Positions 12,827 to 24,537 of a stretch of DNA of 64,000 bases are shown here, piece after piece; the stretch's first letter is position 1; every line of letters begins with the position of its first letter. The DNA is taken from positions 25,923,730 to 25,987,729 of the forward strand of contig NC_082697.1 in assembly GCF_949987515.2 (NCBI RefSeq), given 5' to 3'. This DNA is from Delphinus delphis (Eukaryota > Chordata > Mammalia > Artiodactyla > Delphinidae). The position numbers and the translations under genes are program-made. Under the pieces are notes generated by a model, which saw only the letters and a program-made list of their open reading frames with translations, made no database searches and was not told the origin of the DNA.

Positions 12827-13673
12827 GAACTAGAAAAAAACTGAATATGGACTATATATTATATACTACTGTATCATTAAGTTTCTTGACTATGACAATG
12901 GTATTGTGGTTATGTAGGACAATGTCCTTGCTCCTAAGACATACATTCTAAGATACGTAAGGGTGAAGTACCAGTACTAGTTGAACACTTTTAAATGGTT
13001 CTGGGAAAAAAAGCATATATATGTAGAGAGGGATAAAGCAAATGTGGCAAACTTGTAACAATTACGAAGAAAGCAAGATAGGTGGGGTGTTCAGTGTAGT
13101 ACTCCAATTTTTCTGTAGGTTTGAAATTTCTTCAAATGAGGATAAGAAAGGAAAAAATGCACCATCTTGTACTTTATTCAGCAGACCTGGGTCCTCGGGT
13201 GATGAGGATAGGATGGTAATCAGCTGGTTCAGATTTTTGGTATCCTTTCTTATCCATTCCCAAATAACAATAAAGTAAATGCCTGCACAACTTCTGGAAG
13301 ATAGTGTGGTGATAATGAGGCAATTAATAAGACTAATCGATACTTCAGACTCTCGAGGAGCCCTGGGAGGGGCGGGGGCAGTGGTGGAGAATAAGGTGTG
13401 CCTGTATGTATCAATGCCATCATGGCAAATATATTAACTGAATACAACAAGCAGTAAAGCTATAAGGAAATTTTAATCCAATTTTTTCAAATATTATTAA
13501 TATAAATTATCATTTAGGTTACAAATCGCAGAATTTATGGGCTACCTTCACTTTCCCTGCTGCATTTTACTTTCTGTTGCATTTGCACATATCGCTTTCT
13601 AACAGGTCAAAATGTTAAAAGAGACACGCACGGATAGCACGCACGGATGATCAACCAAGCTAAAAGTCTACCA

Positions 13674-14030
13674 GGGACTTCCCTGGTAGCGCAGTGGTTA
13701 AGAATCTGCCTGCCAATGCAGGAGACACGGGTTCGAGCCCTGGTCCAGGAAGATCCCACATGCTGCGGAGCAACTAAGCCTGTGTGCCACAACTGAGCCT
13801 GCGCTCTAGAACCCACAAGCCACAACTACTGAGCCCACGTGCCACAACTACTGAAGCCCATGTGCCTAGAGCCCGTGCTCCGCAACAAGAGAAGCCACTG
13901 CAACGAGAAGCCCGCGCACCGTACCGCAACGAAGAGTAGCCCCACTCACCGCAACTAGAGAAAGCCCACATGCAGCAACGAAGACCCAATGCAGCCAAAA
14001 TAATAAGTAAATAAATTTATTTTAAAAAAA
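13674..14030 (+). mobile_element. CHR-2-like SINE (long form)
   Basis: Starts GGGACTTCCCTGGTAGCGCA, with repeated CACAACTACTGA modules and a TAAATAAA-rich tail. It is 0.85 kb from a same-orientation copy at 12507. Confidence 0.92.
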
Positions 14031-14756
14031 ATTTATTAAACATGGACTATGCCAAGAATTCTGCCCAGAGCCAAATTACAAGGACAAATGAAACTCAATT
14101 CCTATCCTTAAGGTATCCATAGAAATAGGTATTTCTTCTCCCTCTTAAAAGAGAAATGTTCCACTAACAGGCACATTTGTAACACATATAATACACACAA
14201 CTATAACTGTACATAATTACCTACAATTACAATATATTTAATAATATATAATAGAAAAATGCCATTAACAAGCAATTAAGGATAAGGAACCTAAAGGAAT
14301 ATCATAAAGGGTACCATTTATTAAGGACTGACTGTCAGAGATGCATACACCACCATAAAAAGGGGTTAAATCTGTCCCAGGTGACAAAGCTAAATTTTGA
14401 ATTCAGGGCTCTGACTCTTCCAAGGCTCAGTTTCTGACATTACATTATGCTGCCTTTTAAAGTCTGAAATACTACAAATAAAAACAACATAGAGAACAGC
14501 ACAGATATCTGAACATAAGATACATCTGATGTGTACTTAACGATCAAGTTTTATGACCACAGGTTATATAGTTGGTATTTGTTCGAGTGTTTAATTTTTA
14601 ATTAATTAAAGAAAACAAGTCTATCAAAAACAAAACTAAAAGAGAAAAGTCTGTTTATGGACTACTGCAATTTATAACGACATTTTGGAAGATTATAAGG
14701 ATCAGCATCAAATTTTCAGTTTCTCACCATCAACAGGTTAACTATGTCTAAATTAG

Positions 14757-14979
14757 GAGTCAGCAAACTACACCCCCAAGCCAAATCTAGCCCACTGCTT
14801 CTTTTTATAAATAATGTCTTATTGGATCACACCCATGCCCATTCGTTTGTGCATTCTCTGTGGCTGTTTTCCTGCTTCAATGGCAGAGTTGAATAGTTAC
14901 GATAGAGACAGTGTGGCCCACAAAACCTCCAATATTTATTTTCTGGTCCTTTACAGAAAAAAATCTGCCAATCCCTGGT
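14757..14979 (+). mobile_element. hAT-Charlie-type MITE
   Basis: Ends read (A)GGAGTCAGCAAACTA and CTGCCAATCCCTG(G), the inverted CAGGGGTCAGCAAAC-type termini. The core ATGCCCATTCGTTTGTG and GGCAGAGTTGAATAGTT match the copy at 63295. The 8-bp flanks are only roughly repeated. The subfamily name (MER58-like) is uncertain. Confidence 0.7.
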
Positions 14980-15514
14980 TTAAATGATGTATAACACAAA
15001 TCATAGAAAAATAATTAGCTTGTTCATTTCAGCTCTATTTAAGCTTACGAATTGAACCTGATTTAAGTTCTCTTGCTTTGTAATTAGTGTCACTTGGTAA
15101 ATGCTGAGTTTTTGAATTTCCACAAGTATTTTCACATTTCAGTTATTTTCCATAGACTAGGTCTTACTTGGCTGTCCAGTAATTTATCCTTCACATATTA
15201 TTACAAACAAAACTATAATTAAGGCACATTTGCAATTACCCCCACACATACTTATCCCTCTATTGCATACAATCTGCAGATATAAACAAGGAAAAACTGA
15301 ATACAGACACAATAGCTGATATGACTAAATAATTCCTAATACTCTGTTCACACCAGAACACCTCAATGCGCTATTTCAGAAAAACAGCATCAGCATCACC
15401 TGCCTGCCTATTAGAAATGCAAATTCATGGGCCACATTCCAGACCTGCCAGTGATTCTTAGGAACACTAAAAGCTGAAGAACCACTGCACTAAAGTAGAG
15501 TTTATATTACTTAC

Positions 15515-15623
15515 CTTGAGTGTAAAAAGGCTGATTCGGCCAGGTAGTTTATAAAATAACCCCTCTCCTCCTCTTGAATTGGAATGTAGCATGGCATTAA
15601 GACATGCAAGAGGGGATGTCCCA
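15515..15623 (-). CDS. ASXL1: ASXL1 exon 4: residues 48-84
   Basis: One base completes Ser, then 36 codons run from Gly-Thr-Ser-Pro-Leu-Ala-Cys-Leu to Ser-Leu-Phe-Thr-Leu-Lys. The acceptor is TTTTTACAG at 15632-15624 and the donor GTAAGT at 15514-15509, phase 0. It completes the HARE-HTH fold. The following intron runs off the left edge. Confidence 0.95.
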
Positions 15624-18600
15624 CTGTAAAAACATACAAGGATGGAAGGTGGTCATACAAATCAATATGTCTACTTACTCAAAGCTCTAATACCCTTTAA
15701 CTCACTCTTAAATCAAGAAAAAGAGGAAGAAATATAAAAGAAAACATCCCATGACAAGAATTCTACTTTGAAAGTGGCAAAAGAGCAACAAATGAAATTC
15801 ACATAAATCACACCCAGAGAGCTCTGGGATAAGACATGCTATCTGATATCTCCACTCCATACCTGACAATTCTTTAGTGCCTTTTGACAATATGAACCAA
15901 ACTCTCAAGAAATTTAGAAACACTACACAATGATTTTTCAGGTACACTCAGGAGTTTTGAAAAAAAAATTACCCAATATTTTTATTTACCCAAAATATTT
16001 AAATTAAATTTTAATGTTAATTAAAAACAAAACCGAGTTTCCTAGCATCTATATTCCAACCTGCGTATCATGCTCAGAAACTGCCACATAACATTTTCAA
16101 CACAAAAACCACAGGATCACTGGTGCTGTCCCAAGAAAATAAGCACACTTTTTTTTTCCAGTTAACATTTTCTAATAAACACACAAAAGGAACAGTATTT
16201 CATTTGCTTTTTCTCAGTTGGGAGGGGGGAAAGATGGGTTTTATTTTATATCTACCCAGGAGCAATCATTTAAATTTGAATATAGAAAGTCACATGGATT
16301 TAGTACCCAATAATGCTCAAACATTAAACCAAAAAGAGATAGCATGCTAAGTTATATCATGGTCCCTGCTACAACAGTAGCTCGCAAAACAATGACAACT
16401 CATGTGAGTTAGCGACTACTTACTAAATCTTAAAACAGAAAAGCTATCAAAAATACAGACAAATGTCCATTATTAATATTAACTGAGTTTGGCGCTAGCA
16501 TGTTAGTGCTAGGGTTCACCTGTGCACCTTCTCTTCCCTCTCCCCAGCATGTTAAATAAATATAAATATCTCAAGTAAAGCCTCTCAGCATTTTTCAGAA
16601 TTAGAGGCCCTAATTTATGCAGAGTGTTAAAAATAAATTCTGAGTCTAAAAAAGCCATTAAAAAAACCCTATTACTTATTCGGCTTTGGAACACACTGGA
16701 TGCTAAAAAAAAAAAAAAAATTTCACGAAGAACCAATCTCTAAAAGAAACCTTGTGCAGAATCTGGAGTATCAAGTGGGTGTGCTAATGTCTCTGCTACA
16801 GTGGGGAAAGGCATGCTGGCAGAGTCTTTCTTGAAACAGTGTGACTCCTACACACTATACCTCTGTCTACAAATCACAGAGCTGCTCACTCATCACGAGC
16901 CACCATGACTGCTTCATAATTCCTGTAAGAGCTAGAAGCAGAAACAAGTTAGGTTCTCAACTCCATCTGTCCCAAAGGGACTAATTTACCTTCTATAGGC
17001 ACAGTGGTCCAACAGCAGTGCAGACAGCAGCATGATGGGAAATAGCACATAAAAACAAAACAAACAAACAAAAAAAATTATAACACTACACAGTGCATAG
17101 GTAGTATTTAAATGAATGTATCTAGACAATCCTGATCTTCCCTCCCCACAAAACGTCAGCTAGAGAATGTTTGAACTGACAACTGGAAAGTGAGGATCTT
17201 TCGATCCTAAAAGATCAATTTCAAGCAGCTAAAGCTTAACCAGCAGAATATATGCTGTCTGTTCTGAATCCCGAGAAGGAACTGTGCCGTGCTCTCGTCT
17301 TTCATTTTAATTTTAAAAAAGGTTGGGGTGAGGAGAGAAAGGATTCAGGACAGGCACTGATTTTTGTTTGTGCCTGCAATTCTTTCTGTGTTTCCAATCT
17401 GTTGCTTCTCTAGGAAAAATATATCACAGGATAAGAAAATCAAGGTCACCTCCAAATTTAGTATGCTCATATCATGAATGCCTAGAATCAGTAGGGGGAA
17501 AAAAAGCCAGTGGGTTTTATGGTGACTAGACCACCCTTCTTTGATCCTAAAACAAAGGACTTCAAAGATATGGTATAGAGAGAAGGGAAGTTTTAGACAC
17601 GATGGAGCCTATCAGAGTCTGTCCCTTCTCTATCACTGAAACTTGCAAAACAGAGTACATGAGAAAATGTGCTGACTCCTTACACAAAAAAACAAGCGCC
17701 ATGTCGAAATTATGGGAGAGCAAGGATAGGGAAAGCCACTGAACCTCTGATGAAAACAAATGAATGTTGAGCCATTCCCACCCTCCACCCAGAGGACACA
17801 CAACATGGGAGATAGTTCCACACCACCACCAGACGTGTGTGTGTGTGTGTGTGTGTGTGTATGTACACATATATGCACATGCAGACTTTCTCATATCACT
17901 GCCTGAGTGCAGGAAGACACGTGTCCTGTGAAACCCTGACATTAAGCAACAAGAGCCATACAAACCTCATTTCCTTTAGTCCTTCTGCCTCTATGACCTG
18001 CAGAATCTGTTTTGGTGTCATTGGAGCATCTGAGTAGTTTTCTAGTACCTGAAGAAAATATAAGTGTTCTGATTTCAGTGTGCAACTTCCATTTACATCC
18101 ATCACTATATAACATGGGCTACAATCCTGCTATGAGGTACCGCTGCTGACAATTTAGTCTTTCCACAGACAAAATTACTTCTGAAACCAAATTACACATA
18201 TATCTAACTAGTTGCTGAAAGTGACTGCAATTAGATGAAATATTCTAATTCTCAATTCTGAAAACACACAACCTCTTAGCATACATGTTATGATATGTGG
18301 GGCCTTAGCAACCTTGATTACCGCTTAACTTGATGCTGTTAATACGGCTAAACCACAGAATACATAGTTTTCTATGCAATAAATTATAAGACAGAAATGC
18401 ATTTAGGGGCTTCCCTGGTGGCGCAGTGGCTGAGAGTCTGCCTGCCAATGCAGGGGACACGGGTTCGTGCCCCGGTCCAGGAAGATCCCACATGCCGCGG
18501 AGCGGCTGGGCCCGTGAGCCATGGCCGCTGAGCCTGTGCATCCGGAGCCTGTGCTCCGCAACGGGAGAGGCTGCAACAGTGAGAGGCCCGTGTACCGCAA

Positions 18601-21600
18601 AAAAAAAAGAAATGCATTTAGATTTTCTTTCCCAAGGTACTTTGATTAGTATCCATAATTTTTTATCTTTTTTTTGGGGTGGGGGCCACACTTGCAGGAT
18701 CTTAGTTCCCCAAACAGGGACTGAATCTGTGCCCTTGGCAGTGAAAACACAGAGTCCTAACCACTGGACCACCAGGGAATTCCCAGTACCCACATTTTTT
18801 AAATGATGGCTTTTGTGCCACTGGGTTGTGCAATTCTGTTAACTGCCACAGTACATTTTGCCATTTGGCAACATGATGCTGTGATCCTATATGATTGGTG
18901 CAAGCAAACAATGAGAAATGGAACATCCCACTTACGTTAGCGACATCTATAACTAAGTCCTGGCAGTAAGGTCATAGTGAGCAACCAGAGCTCTCTCACT
19001 TGAAAAAGCTGAGTTGTTTTATAAATGTTATTCTTCTCAGGGAGGAAAAAAGAGAGGCTGTCAATATCTCTGTACCATCTCTACCAGTGCAGCTGCTGAG
19101 GTTACTCCAAACCACACCAACATCTTGCAGTCATTTAACAACCCTAACAACGAAGTACTGTACTGCTCTGTCACAAGTAAAATGTACAGTCCCACAGGAC
19201 TGCTGTGAAGGTTCTCTCTGTGGAAGAACATGAACCCTGAGCACTAAAGAAAGGCAAGTTTTGGAGGAGTAGCTGCTGAAATAAAACCTCTACCATGGTC
19301 CCATTCTTAGCCTCTCTCTGTTCAGTTTTTACATTCTCCTTGGGTGTCATTATCATCTCTCACAGTTTCAACTACTACCAAAATTCTGATAACTCCCAAA
19401 TCTCTACCTCTAGCCTGGACTGCGGACTGCTTCCCAAGCTTCAGACTCCAAATACTCAGTTCTGTACTGGACGTCCCACATGTTCACCTACTCTAATTCA
19501 TCCACCACCACCACCACCCCGCCTTCTAACATTCCTCTCGTTGGTCGGCAGCCTGTCTCATCACCTAATTCAGAAACCCAGGCATCACCCTTCACTCTCA
19601 CCTGTCCCCCAGTTCCCAACCACCAGTTTCTGACCTGATCTGACACAATAGCCTTTCTGCTAATATCCCTGCAACCAGCCCCGCTTTCCTCAAATTCATT
19701 CGTACTCCACTGCCATCCTTCATTCAACAAATATGTGAAATACTCACTTTGTGCTAGGGACAATTCTAAAAATTCACCAGTAAAAAAAGACCAAATCCCC
19801 GTTTTTGCATAACTTACCCTGCTATATAGCCCCAGTCAGTCCAACAAAATAAACCTGCCCTAATCACTTTCCCAATTTAAAGTCCTTCAACAGAAACCTA
19901 ATTATACACAGCAAAAGCTGAAGCTTCCAGAGAGACCACTAGTCCACTGGAAAAGCACAGGTTTTAGAACCAGACAGACCTGGTTCTAAGGAATTCAAAT
20001 TCTGGTCTTCTAAACTTGGGCAAGTTACCTACCCACCCTAAGCCTAGGTTCCTTCGTTTGTGAAGGAAGGATACTGAGATCTTCCTCTCAGAGTTGTTGT
20101 ACAGATTAGAGATAATGTACTGAGTGCCTACAGTGCCTGGCACCAAGTAGGTGTGTGCTGGCCTGGCGTACAAGGCCCTCACAATTTGATCTCTGCCTGT
20201 CTCTCCACAAACTTTATGTTCCAATAACTATGTGTAGTTCTACCCAGTTCCCACACTCTCCACCCTGCAAATAAACACACACACTCCTATTTTTTGTTAC
20301 CAGCTCCTGCTTACGTCCTCTGTGACAGGCCTAACTCCTACTCACCCTTCAAGATTCAGTTCGGAAAGCACCTTCCTCCAGGAAGCCTTCTCTGCTCTCT
20401 GCCAGACAGTTCAAATGTCTCTTTTCATTGCCCCATAGTTGCACAACACTGCTAATTTATCTTCCAAAGGACACTTGAGAGTAAAAGGAGGAGCTATTCA
20501 TAATTATGCTTAGACAATAAGCAGGAACCAGGATGTCTATTACCATTCATACATCTATGATGGCACTGACCATGGCTGTAATGAAATTCTATTCACCTGT
20601 CTGGACCTTCTCCATCCCCAGAAAAACCATAAGTTCCCCAAGGGCAAACCTTATCCATCTTTGTATTCCAAGAACCTAAGTGCCAAGTTAAGCAGTGTTG
20701 ACTTGAACAAACCCACAATACAAGCTACTAATGTTCACTGCCACAGATATAACTTCTTTGATACTAATTGTGAGCTAAGCTAGTGAATTTTTGTATGGTA
20801 ATTTTTTTTTTTTAAAGAAGCATGACTGAAAAATTAGCTACCAATTATTTAAACAGCAGTCAGGAAGAGCCTGAGAATCTAAGAGAGAGGAAACAAAATC
20901 TCTAAAGGGAAGTTACATCAAAAGATACAAAGTTTTCACTTTTATTAAAACTGTACATGCCTCCGGCTTTCAGTATAAGAACAATTCAGCAGTGTTCTAT
21001 CCCTAGTCTGTCTTTCTAAAGCATACTTAAAAAAAAAAGTATCTCTTCTCCAACTTCAAAGGGAAAAAAATGTTTGATGTAAGAATGGTCAGTCATGAAT
21101 CAAAGTGAAAGATAAAGCATGCAATGAAGAGTTTCTCAAAGCCAGGGAGAATCCATTTAAGGGCATTCAATCTAAAGGGAAATCCACTCAGCTATTTCTC
21201 CCAAACAAATTGTTCCTAACAAGTAGGAGGATTTACACCCACCCAACCCCCTAAAGTCTACCTCCTACATCTAGGAAAAACAAGACTACAAAATGTTTGA
21301 AAGAAGAATATCTACTTCTCAACAACATAATTAACAGCTGCAAAAATCAACCTCCTGGGGCTTACTACACTACTGAAATTGTCCAGAAGTCTCTTCTTTC
21401 CTACCAAAATAGTTTTAAAAGGGCTCCTGGTATCACTTTAGCCACCAATGTGAGCAAGGTTGGGAGCAATATGAAACTGCCCCCAAGCAAGTGCATCTGA
21501 TCGCCACTGCAAGCACTCCAAATTCACCTGTCCAAAGAGTAATTAGATCTAATCTCCTGCCCTATCATTATAGCTCACTGGAGTCAAGGTTTTCTCTAGC

Positions 21601-23942
21601 CAGTGTTAAGCCTCACAAACTCTCCAGCACTTGGTTTGTTACAACAATTTTTTTTTCCCCAAATGAGGAGAGAACTCTAAAAGTTCCCCCTCGCTCACCA
21701 ACTAGTCCCATCCAAAGGGACAGAAAATTCTAAACAAAAAACAATAAAAGACAGGCAAAACTACACACCATATACCCACAAGTCATCTTTCATGTGTTTA
21801 AGAGCACCAGAAGTAATTCCAAGTAGGACTTACTATTTTTTAATGAAGAACCATAGAAGTAAAAGAAGAGAAAGAACTTACTGGGATAATCTAGCATGAG
21901 TTGAGCCAATGATAAAACAGAAATAGCAACTTAGATACTGGAGTGCAGATCACCGTGAATTCAAGAGCCTAAAGAGGCTTAAGAGTGGACCCCAAATTCC
22001 TAGAGACTTTCAACTAGGAAGAGCCAACAAAGCTTTGAGACGAGCAGACTTTAGAATTCTGTCAAGACATAAATAACACAGGATTTAAAGGTACTTTCAC
22101 CTACCTCTAACAAGTAAAACTCTGGCAAGCAAATTTCCTGTTGGTGCCCAGAGTCATAAACACCTGCAGAACAGAAACTCAGAGGAGAATTTCAATAAAC
22201 AGACTCAACCTCCAGGAGAAAGAGAGCATGTCCTTTTGGCTCTCCTCTACTCTCCTTCAGGTAAAGCAACAATGGAGAAATCCTGAAACTACCAAGAGAT
22301 CCTGAAAGCTGAACAAAGCTTCCAAATCTGACTGAACCTGAAAAAAGTATTTAGGTACTTCAAAATCTGCAAATTTCATATGCCAAACCAAAACAAATTA
22401 ACTGAAGCACAAAACTTCAGCATACAAACTAATTGCTACTTCTGTTTCTTGGGCAACAAATGCCTGAGGAAGGGGATCAGGTACACCAGTTTAATTTCCC
22501 CTATAAACCAAACAGAGTTAGTTCTTTTAAGTCAATAACTGAGTTTTACAGGCTCCAAGAACGAAAAAGGTGTACCAAAGATTTGTAAAAACCTCCAACA
22601 CATATTTGTCTTTTTTTGCACAACACCTTTGAGGCAGGAACCCTACTTCCCAATAAAATGAAAGATTAGAAGGTTGAGCTTCATTCATCATTAAAAGTGA
22701 ATTACAGCAATTACATATAAACTACAGGGTGTCAAGAGACTAGTATACTATCTGCACTATAACCCTGCTTTGTGACAGTTATGAGGAAGTGACATCTCTG
22801 AGACAAGCATAACCTGTTACTACTGTCATCAGCAAGATTTTATAAGAACATGTCTCAAAGTGTCTTAGCTTTGTGGGTGCAAATCCAAAAGGAAGATATT
22901 TCACTTGCAAGTCCTCTGACACTTTGAGAACAGAAAATTCACAACCCCCATTACAAGGCAGCTTCAAATACTCAAATTACTCTCTCCTTTGCTAAGTCCT
23001 CAGTGAGCATTATCTTCAGAGACACTTGGTCTTTGCCCAACACTTCATGTATACATGCACCAGGACACTAAGGAAGAGAGAACACACGCATACATTCTTT
23101 GCAAAGTGTAGTTAGTTCTCTGCAGAGTGCCTGTTTCCAGTCTAGCTTGTGAAGTCCGGTCAGCAGAATCTCAGAAGTGTGGTACGTGGGCCACCTGCTT
23201 TACAACCAACCCGAGAAGCTGGTTAAAATGAAGATATTCAAGCTCTACTCCAGAATCTCAGACTCCGTAGGTCTTAAGTAGGGCCCTAGGATGAGCATTC
23301 TTAACAACCTCCCCAGGTGTCCCCACAGGACACTAAAGTTTGAGAACCAAGGCTCAGGGTTCAAGCTGGGAGTAAGCATTTGCTTCCCTCCACACACCTG
23401 GTTTAGATTGCGAAAGCTCAAAATGCCACTCGCGTCCTTGAAACTGGGGGCTCTTTCCAACCCCTGGAGTCAAACGCACCACCCCATTGCCCACCAGGAA
23501 GCGAGGGAGGAGCTTCCGACCCTTCCCGGAAACCTAACTCCCCCGAGTGCATAAACGAAGCTTCCCCAGACCCCCTAGAAGCTGCCAAATAGTGGGGGAG
23601 GGGAGGCGGGGGCCCCGCCGCCCGGAGGGGGAGGAGCCGGCTTGCCAGCTCGACCCCTCCGCAGGAATTTAGAGGGGGGACGTGCAGAAAAAGGCGCCAC
23701 CTCCGACCCGGCGGGGGACCTCTCCCCACCCAACGCCTTGGGGGATTGTCCCTTTCCAGTAGAAAGGGTGGCCCGCCCCCTCCTACAGTGGGCAGGGCTT
23801 CGCCCCTCCCCCCTCCCAGTGGGGGGTGCTCGGCAAGCCAACCCCCCACGCCCCCCATCGAGCCCCCCTCGGCGGCCCGCCTCACCAGGCGCGCGGCCTC
23901 TGCCCACGTGCGCTCCTTCTTCCTCTTCTGTTTGTCCTTCAT
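15515..23942 (-). CDS. ASXL1: ASXL1, Polycomb-group chromatin regulator, N-terminal exons only
   Basis: The ATG at 23942-23940 begins [19 protein letters not shown], the start of ASX-like proteins. Exons 23942-23886, 18048-17966, a candidate 3-nt exon 16992-16990 and 15623-15515 join in frame to 84 codons (83 without the microexon). They cover the HARE-HTH (winged-helix-like) fold, including Pro-Met-Thr-Pro-Lys-Gln-Ile-Leu and Gly-Thr-Ser-Pro-Leu-Ala-Cys. Family knowledge: ASXL1 activates BAP1 in the PR-DUB complex, which removes ubiquitin from H2AK119 in the nucleus. The central DEUBAD and C-terminal PHD exons are not in the window. ASXL1 rather than ASXL2/3 is supported by exact recall of these exons and by the neighbour KIF3B. 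Confidence 0.95.
15624..16989 (-). other. ASXL1: ASXL1 intron 3 (or part of intron 2 if the microexon is not used)
   Basis: AT-rich sequence with no transposable element that I recognise. A decoy AAG with GT at 16530 lacks a pyrimidine tract. Confidence 0.65.
16990..16992 (-). CDS. ASXL1: ASXL1 candidate 3-nt microexon (AAG)
   Basis: On the minus strand an acceptor ending GTGCCTATAG is followed by AAG and then a GTAAAT donor. Inserting AAG between exon 2 (…AG) and exon 4 (T…) keeps frame and turns Met-Ser-Gly-Thr-Ser into Met-Arg-Ser-Gly-Thr-Ser, the form I recall in paralog ASXL2. From memory, human ASXL1 also has a 3-bp exon 3 about midway between exons 2 and 4. Among the AAG-type candidates I scanned in this interval it was the only one with plausible sites on both sides. 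RNA evidence is needed. Confidence 0.6.
16993..17965 (-). other. ASXL1: ASXL1 intron 2 with a GT microsatellite
   Basis: This is about 970 nt between exon 2 and the candidate microexon. A (GT)n run lies at 17834-17860. Nothing else was recognised. Confidence 0.65.
17834..17860. repeat. (GT)n microsatellite
   Basis: About 13 GT units between CCAGAC and ATGTACAC. Confidence 0.95.
17966..18048 (-). CDS. ASXL1: ASXL1 exon 2: residues 20-46 and two bases of 47
   Basis: The acceptor TTCTTCAG precedes GTA (Val20). Twenty-seven codons follow to Leu-Lys-Glu-Met, then AG before the donor GTTTG (GT at 17965-17964), phase 2. It forms helices of the HARE-HTH domain. The donor is a weaker, non-GTRAG type. 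Confidence 0.95.
18407..18607 (+). mobile_element. CHR SINE (short form)
   Basis: Complete head-to-A-tail copy. AGAAATGCATTTAG at 18393-18406 and 18608-18621 is an exact 14-bp target duplication, so it is a fairly recent insertion. Confidence 0.94.
18668..18784 (-). mobile_element. tRNA-derived SINE, about 120-bp form
   Basis: T-run, then GGATCTTAGTTCCCC and CCACTGGACCACCAGGGAAT, the reverse of the SINE head. It faces the CHR copy 60 bp to its left. Confidence 0.85.
19390..20720 (+). repeat. L2 and MIR remnants
   Basis: L2-like coding-strand text at 19390-19560 and 20180-20720 (TCCTCCAGGAAGCCTTCTCT, AAGTTCCCCAAGGGCAAA). A MIR at 19930-20165 carries the GGGCAAGTTACCT core and the CAGTGCCTGGCACCAAGTAG end. 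Confidence 0.65.
23886..23942 (-). CDS. ASXL1: ASXL1 exon 1 coding part: residues 1-19
   Basis: Nineteen codons end in CTG before a GTGAGG donor (GT at 23885-23884), phase 0. The ATG has A at -3 and lies inside the CpG island. The frame stays open upstream, but it contains no ATG for at least 260 nt, so this ATG is the natural start. Confidence 0.95.
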
Positions 23943-24006
23943 CCTCCTCCTCCCCGGCGGCGGCGGCGGCTCCACGCGGGACCTCCGGGCGGGGTGGGCT
24001 GGGGGG

Positions 24007-24039
24007 GCGGCGGCGGCGGCGGCGGCGACGGCGGCGCGG

Positions 24040-24077
<38 letters not shown>

Positions 24078-24098
24078 GGGGCGCGTGGCGGCGGCGGC
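24007..24098. repeat. GGC trinucleotide tracts, proximal set
   Basis: The plus strand carries a short GGC run (about 24007-24026), a pure run of about 12 units (24041-24076) and a further short run to 24098. In the ASXL1 sense they are CCG/GCC. They lie between the presumed start site and the ATG. Confidence 0.9.
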
Positions 24099-24227
24099 GC
24101 GCGAGAACTCGGGTGCGGCCGGGGAGAGGGGGCGGGCGCGCGGGGACCGGCTGGCGCTAGACCCGGCGCGAGGGCGGCGGTGGGGGAGGGGTGGCGGCTC
24201 CACGCGCCCGCGCTGCGTCAGTCGCCC

Positions 24228-24262
<35 letters not shown>

Positions 24263-24268
24263 AGCGGC
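24228..24268. repeat. GGC trinucleotide tract, distal, with one CAG-type interruption
   Basis: About 11 uninterrupted GCG/GGC units are followed by GCAGCGGCG. The interruption marks a different repeat history from the proximal set. Confidence 0.9.
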
Positions 24269-24537
24269 GAAGGAGAAGGAGGTAGCCCCGCGATCGCTAA
24301 GGAATGCGGCGGCTCCGCATAACCACGGGGTCAGAGGTCACGGCTCCGGCCTCCGCTTTCCCGCTCTACTGCGAGGCCAAGACCGGACTGGCGGCGGGGC
24401 GGGAAAGCGAGACGCGGCTTTCCCTTCGGCGCCCGGGTGTGTGCGTGTCTGCCGTGGGTGTGTGTGAGTGTGTGTGAAGAGTGAGGAGGGGGAGTGTGGG
24501 GTTTTTTTTTTTTGAACAAAAACAAACCGAAAGGGCG

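Larger units (their letters stand above)
1..15514 (-). other. ASXL1: ASXL1 intron 4 (partial, leaves the window)
   Basis: No further ASXL1 exon is found; the next expected residues (Lys-Asp-Ala-Leu-Gln-Trp) do not appear. I recall a very long intron at this place in human ASXL1. The stretch is dense in L1, SINE and DNA-transposon copies, listed separately. I see nothing recognisable at 1-490, 562-900, 6960-7590, 8170-10570, 11420-12500, 14035-14750 and 14980-15514. Confidence 0.8.
18049..23885 (-). other. ASXL1: ASXL1 intron 1
   Basis: A CHR SINE and a 120-bp SINE sit near the left end, with L2-like stretches (about 19390-19560 and 20180-20720) and a MIR (19930-20165). The 20740-23560 part has no recognisable repeat and no clear gene. 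Confidence 0.85.
23943..24450 (-). other. ASXL1: ASXL1 5'UTR (upstream limit estimated)
   Basis: This extremely GC-rich leader lies upstream of the ASXL1 ATG and contains several GGC/CCG tracts. The start site is not visible. A leader of roughly 430 nt, as I recall for human ASXL1, would place it near 24370. In mRNA sense the tracts are CCG/GCC repeats that could read as Pro or Ala if translated. Confidence 0.55.

Noticed and set aside
16520..16535. Second AAG-GT candidate for the ASXL1 microexon
   Set aside because: The sequence before it on the minus strand is purine-rich (GGGGAGAGGGAAGAG), unsuitable as an acceptor.
24201..24203. In-frame upstream start for ASXL1
   Set aside because: The codon is GTG, not ATG, in a weak context. 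Kept only as a note on open frame.
23642..24467. Long plus- and minus-strand open frames in the CpG island
   Set aside because: GC-rich DNA lacks stops. The frames are poly-Gly/Arg/Ala/Pro, and only the ASXL1 exon 1 part is supported.
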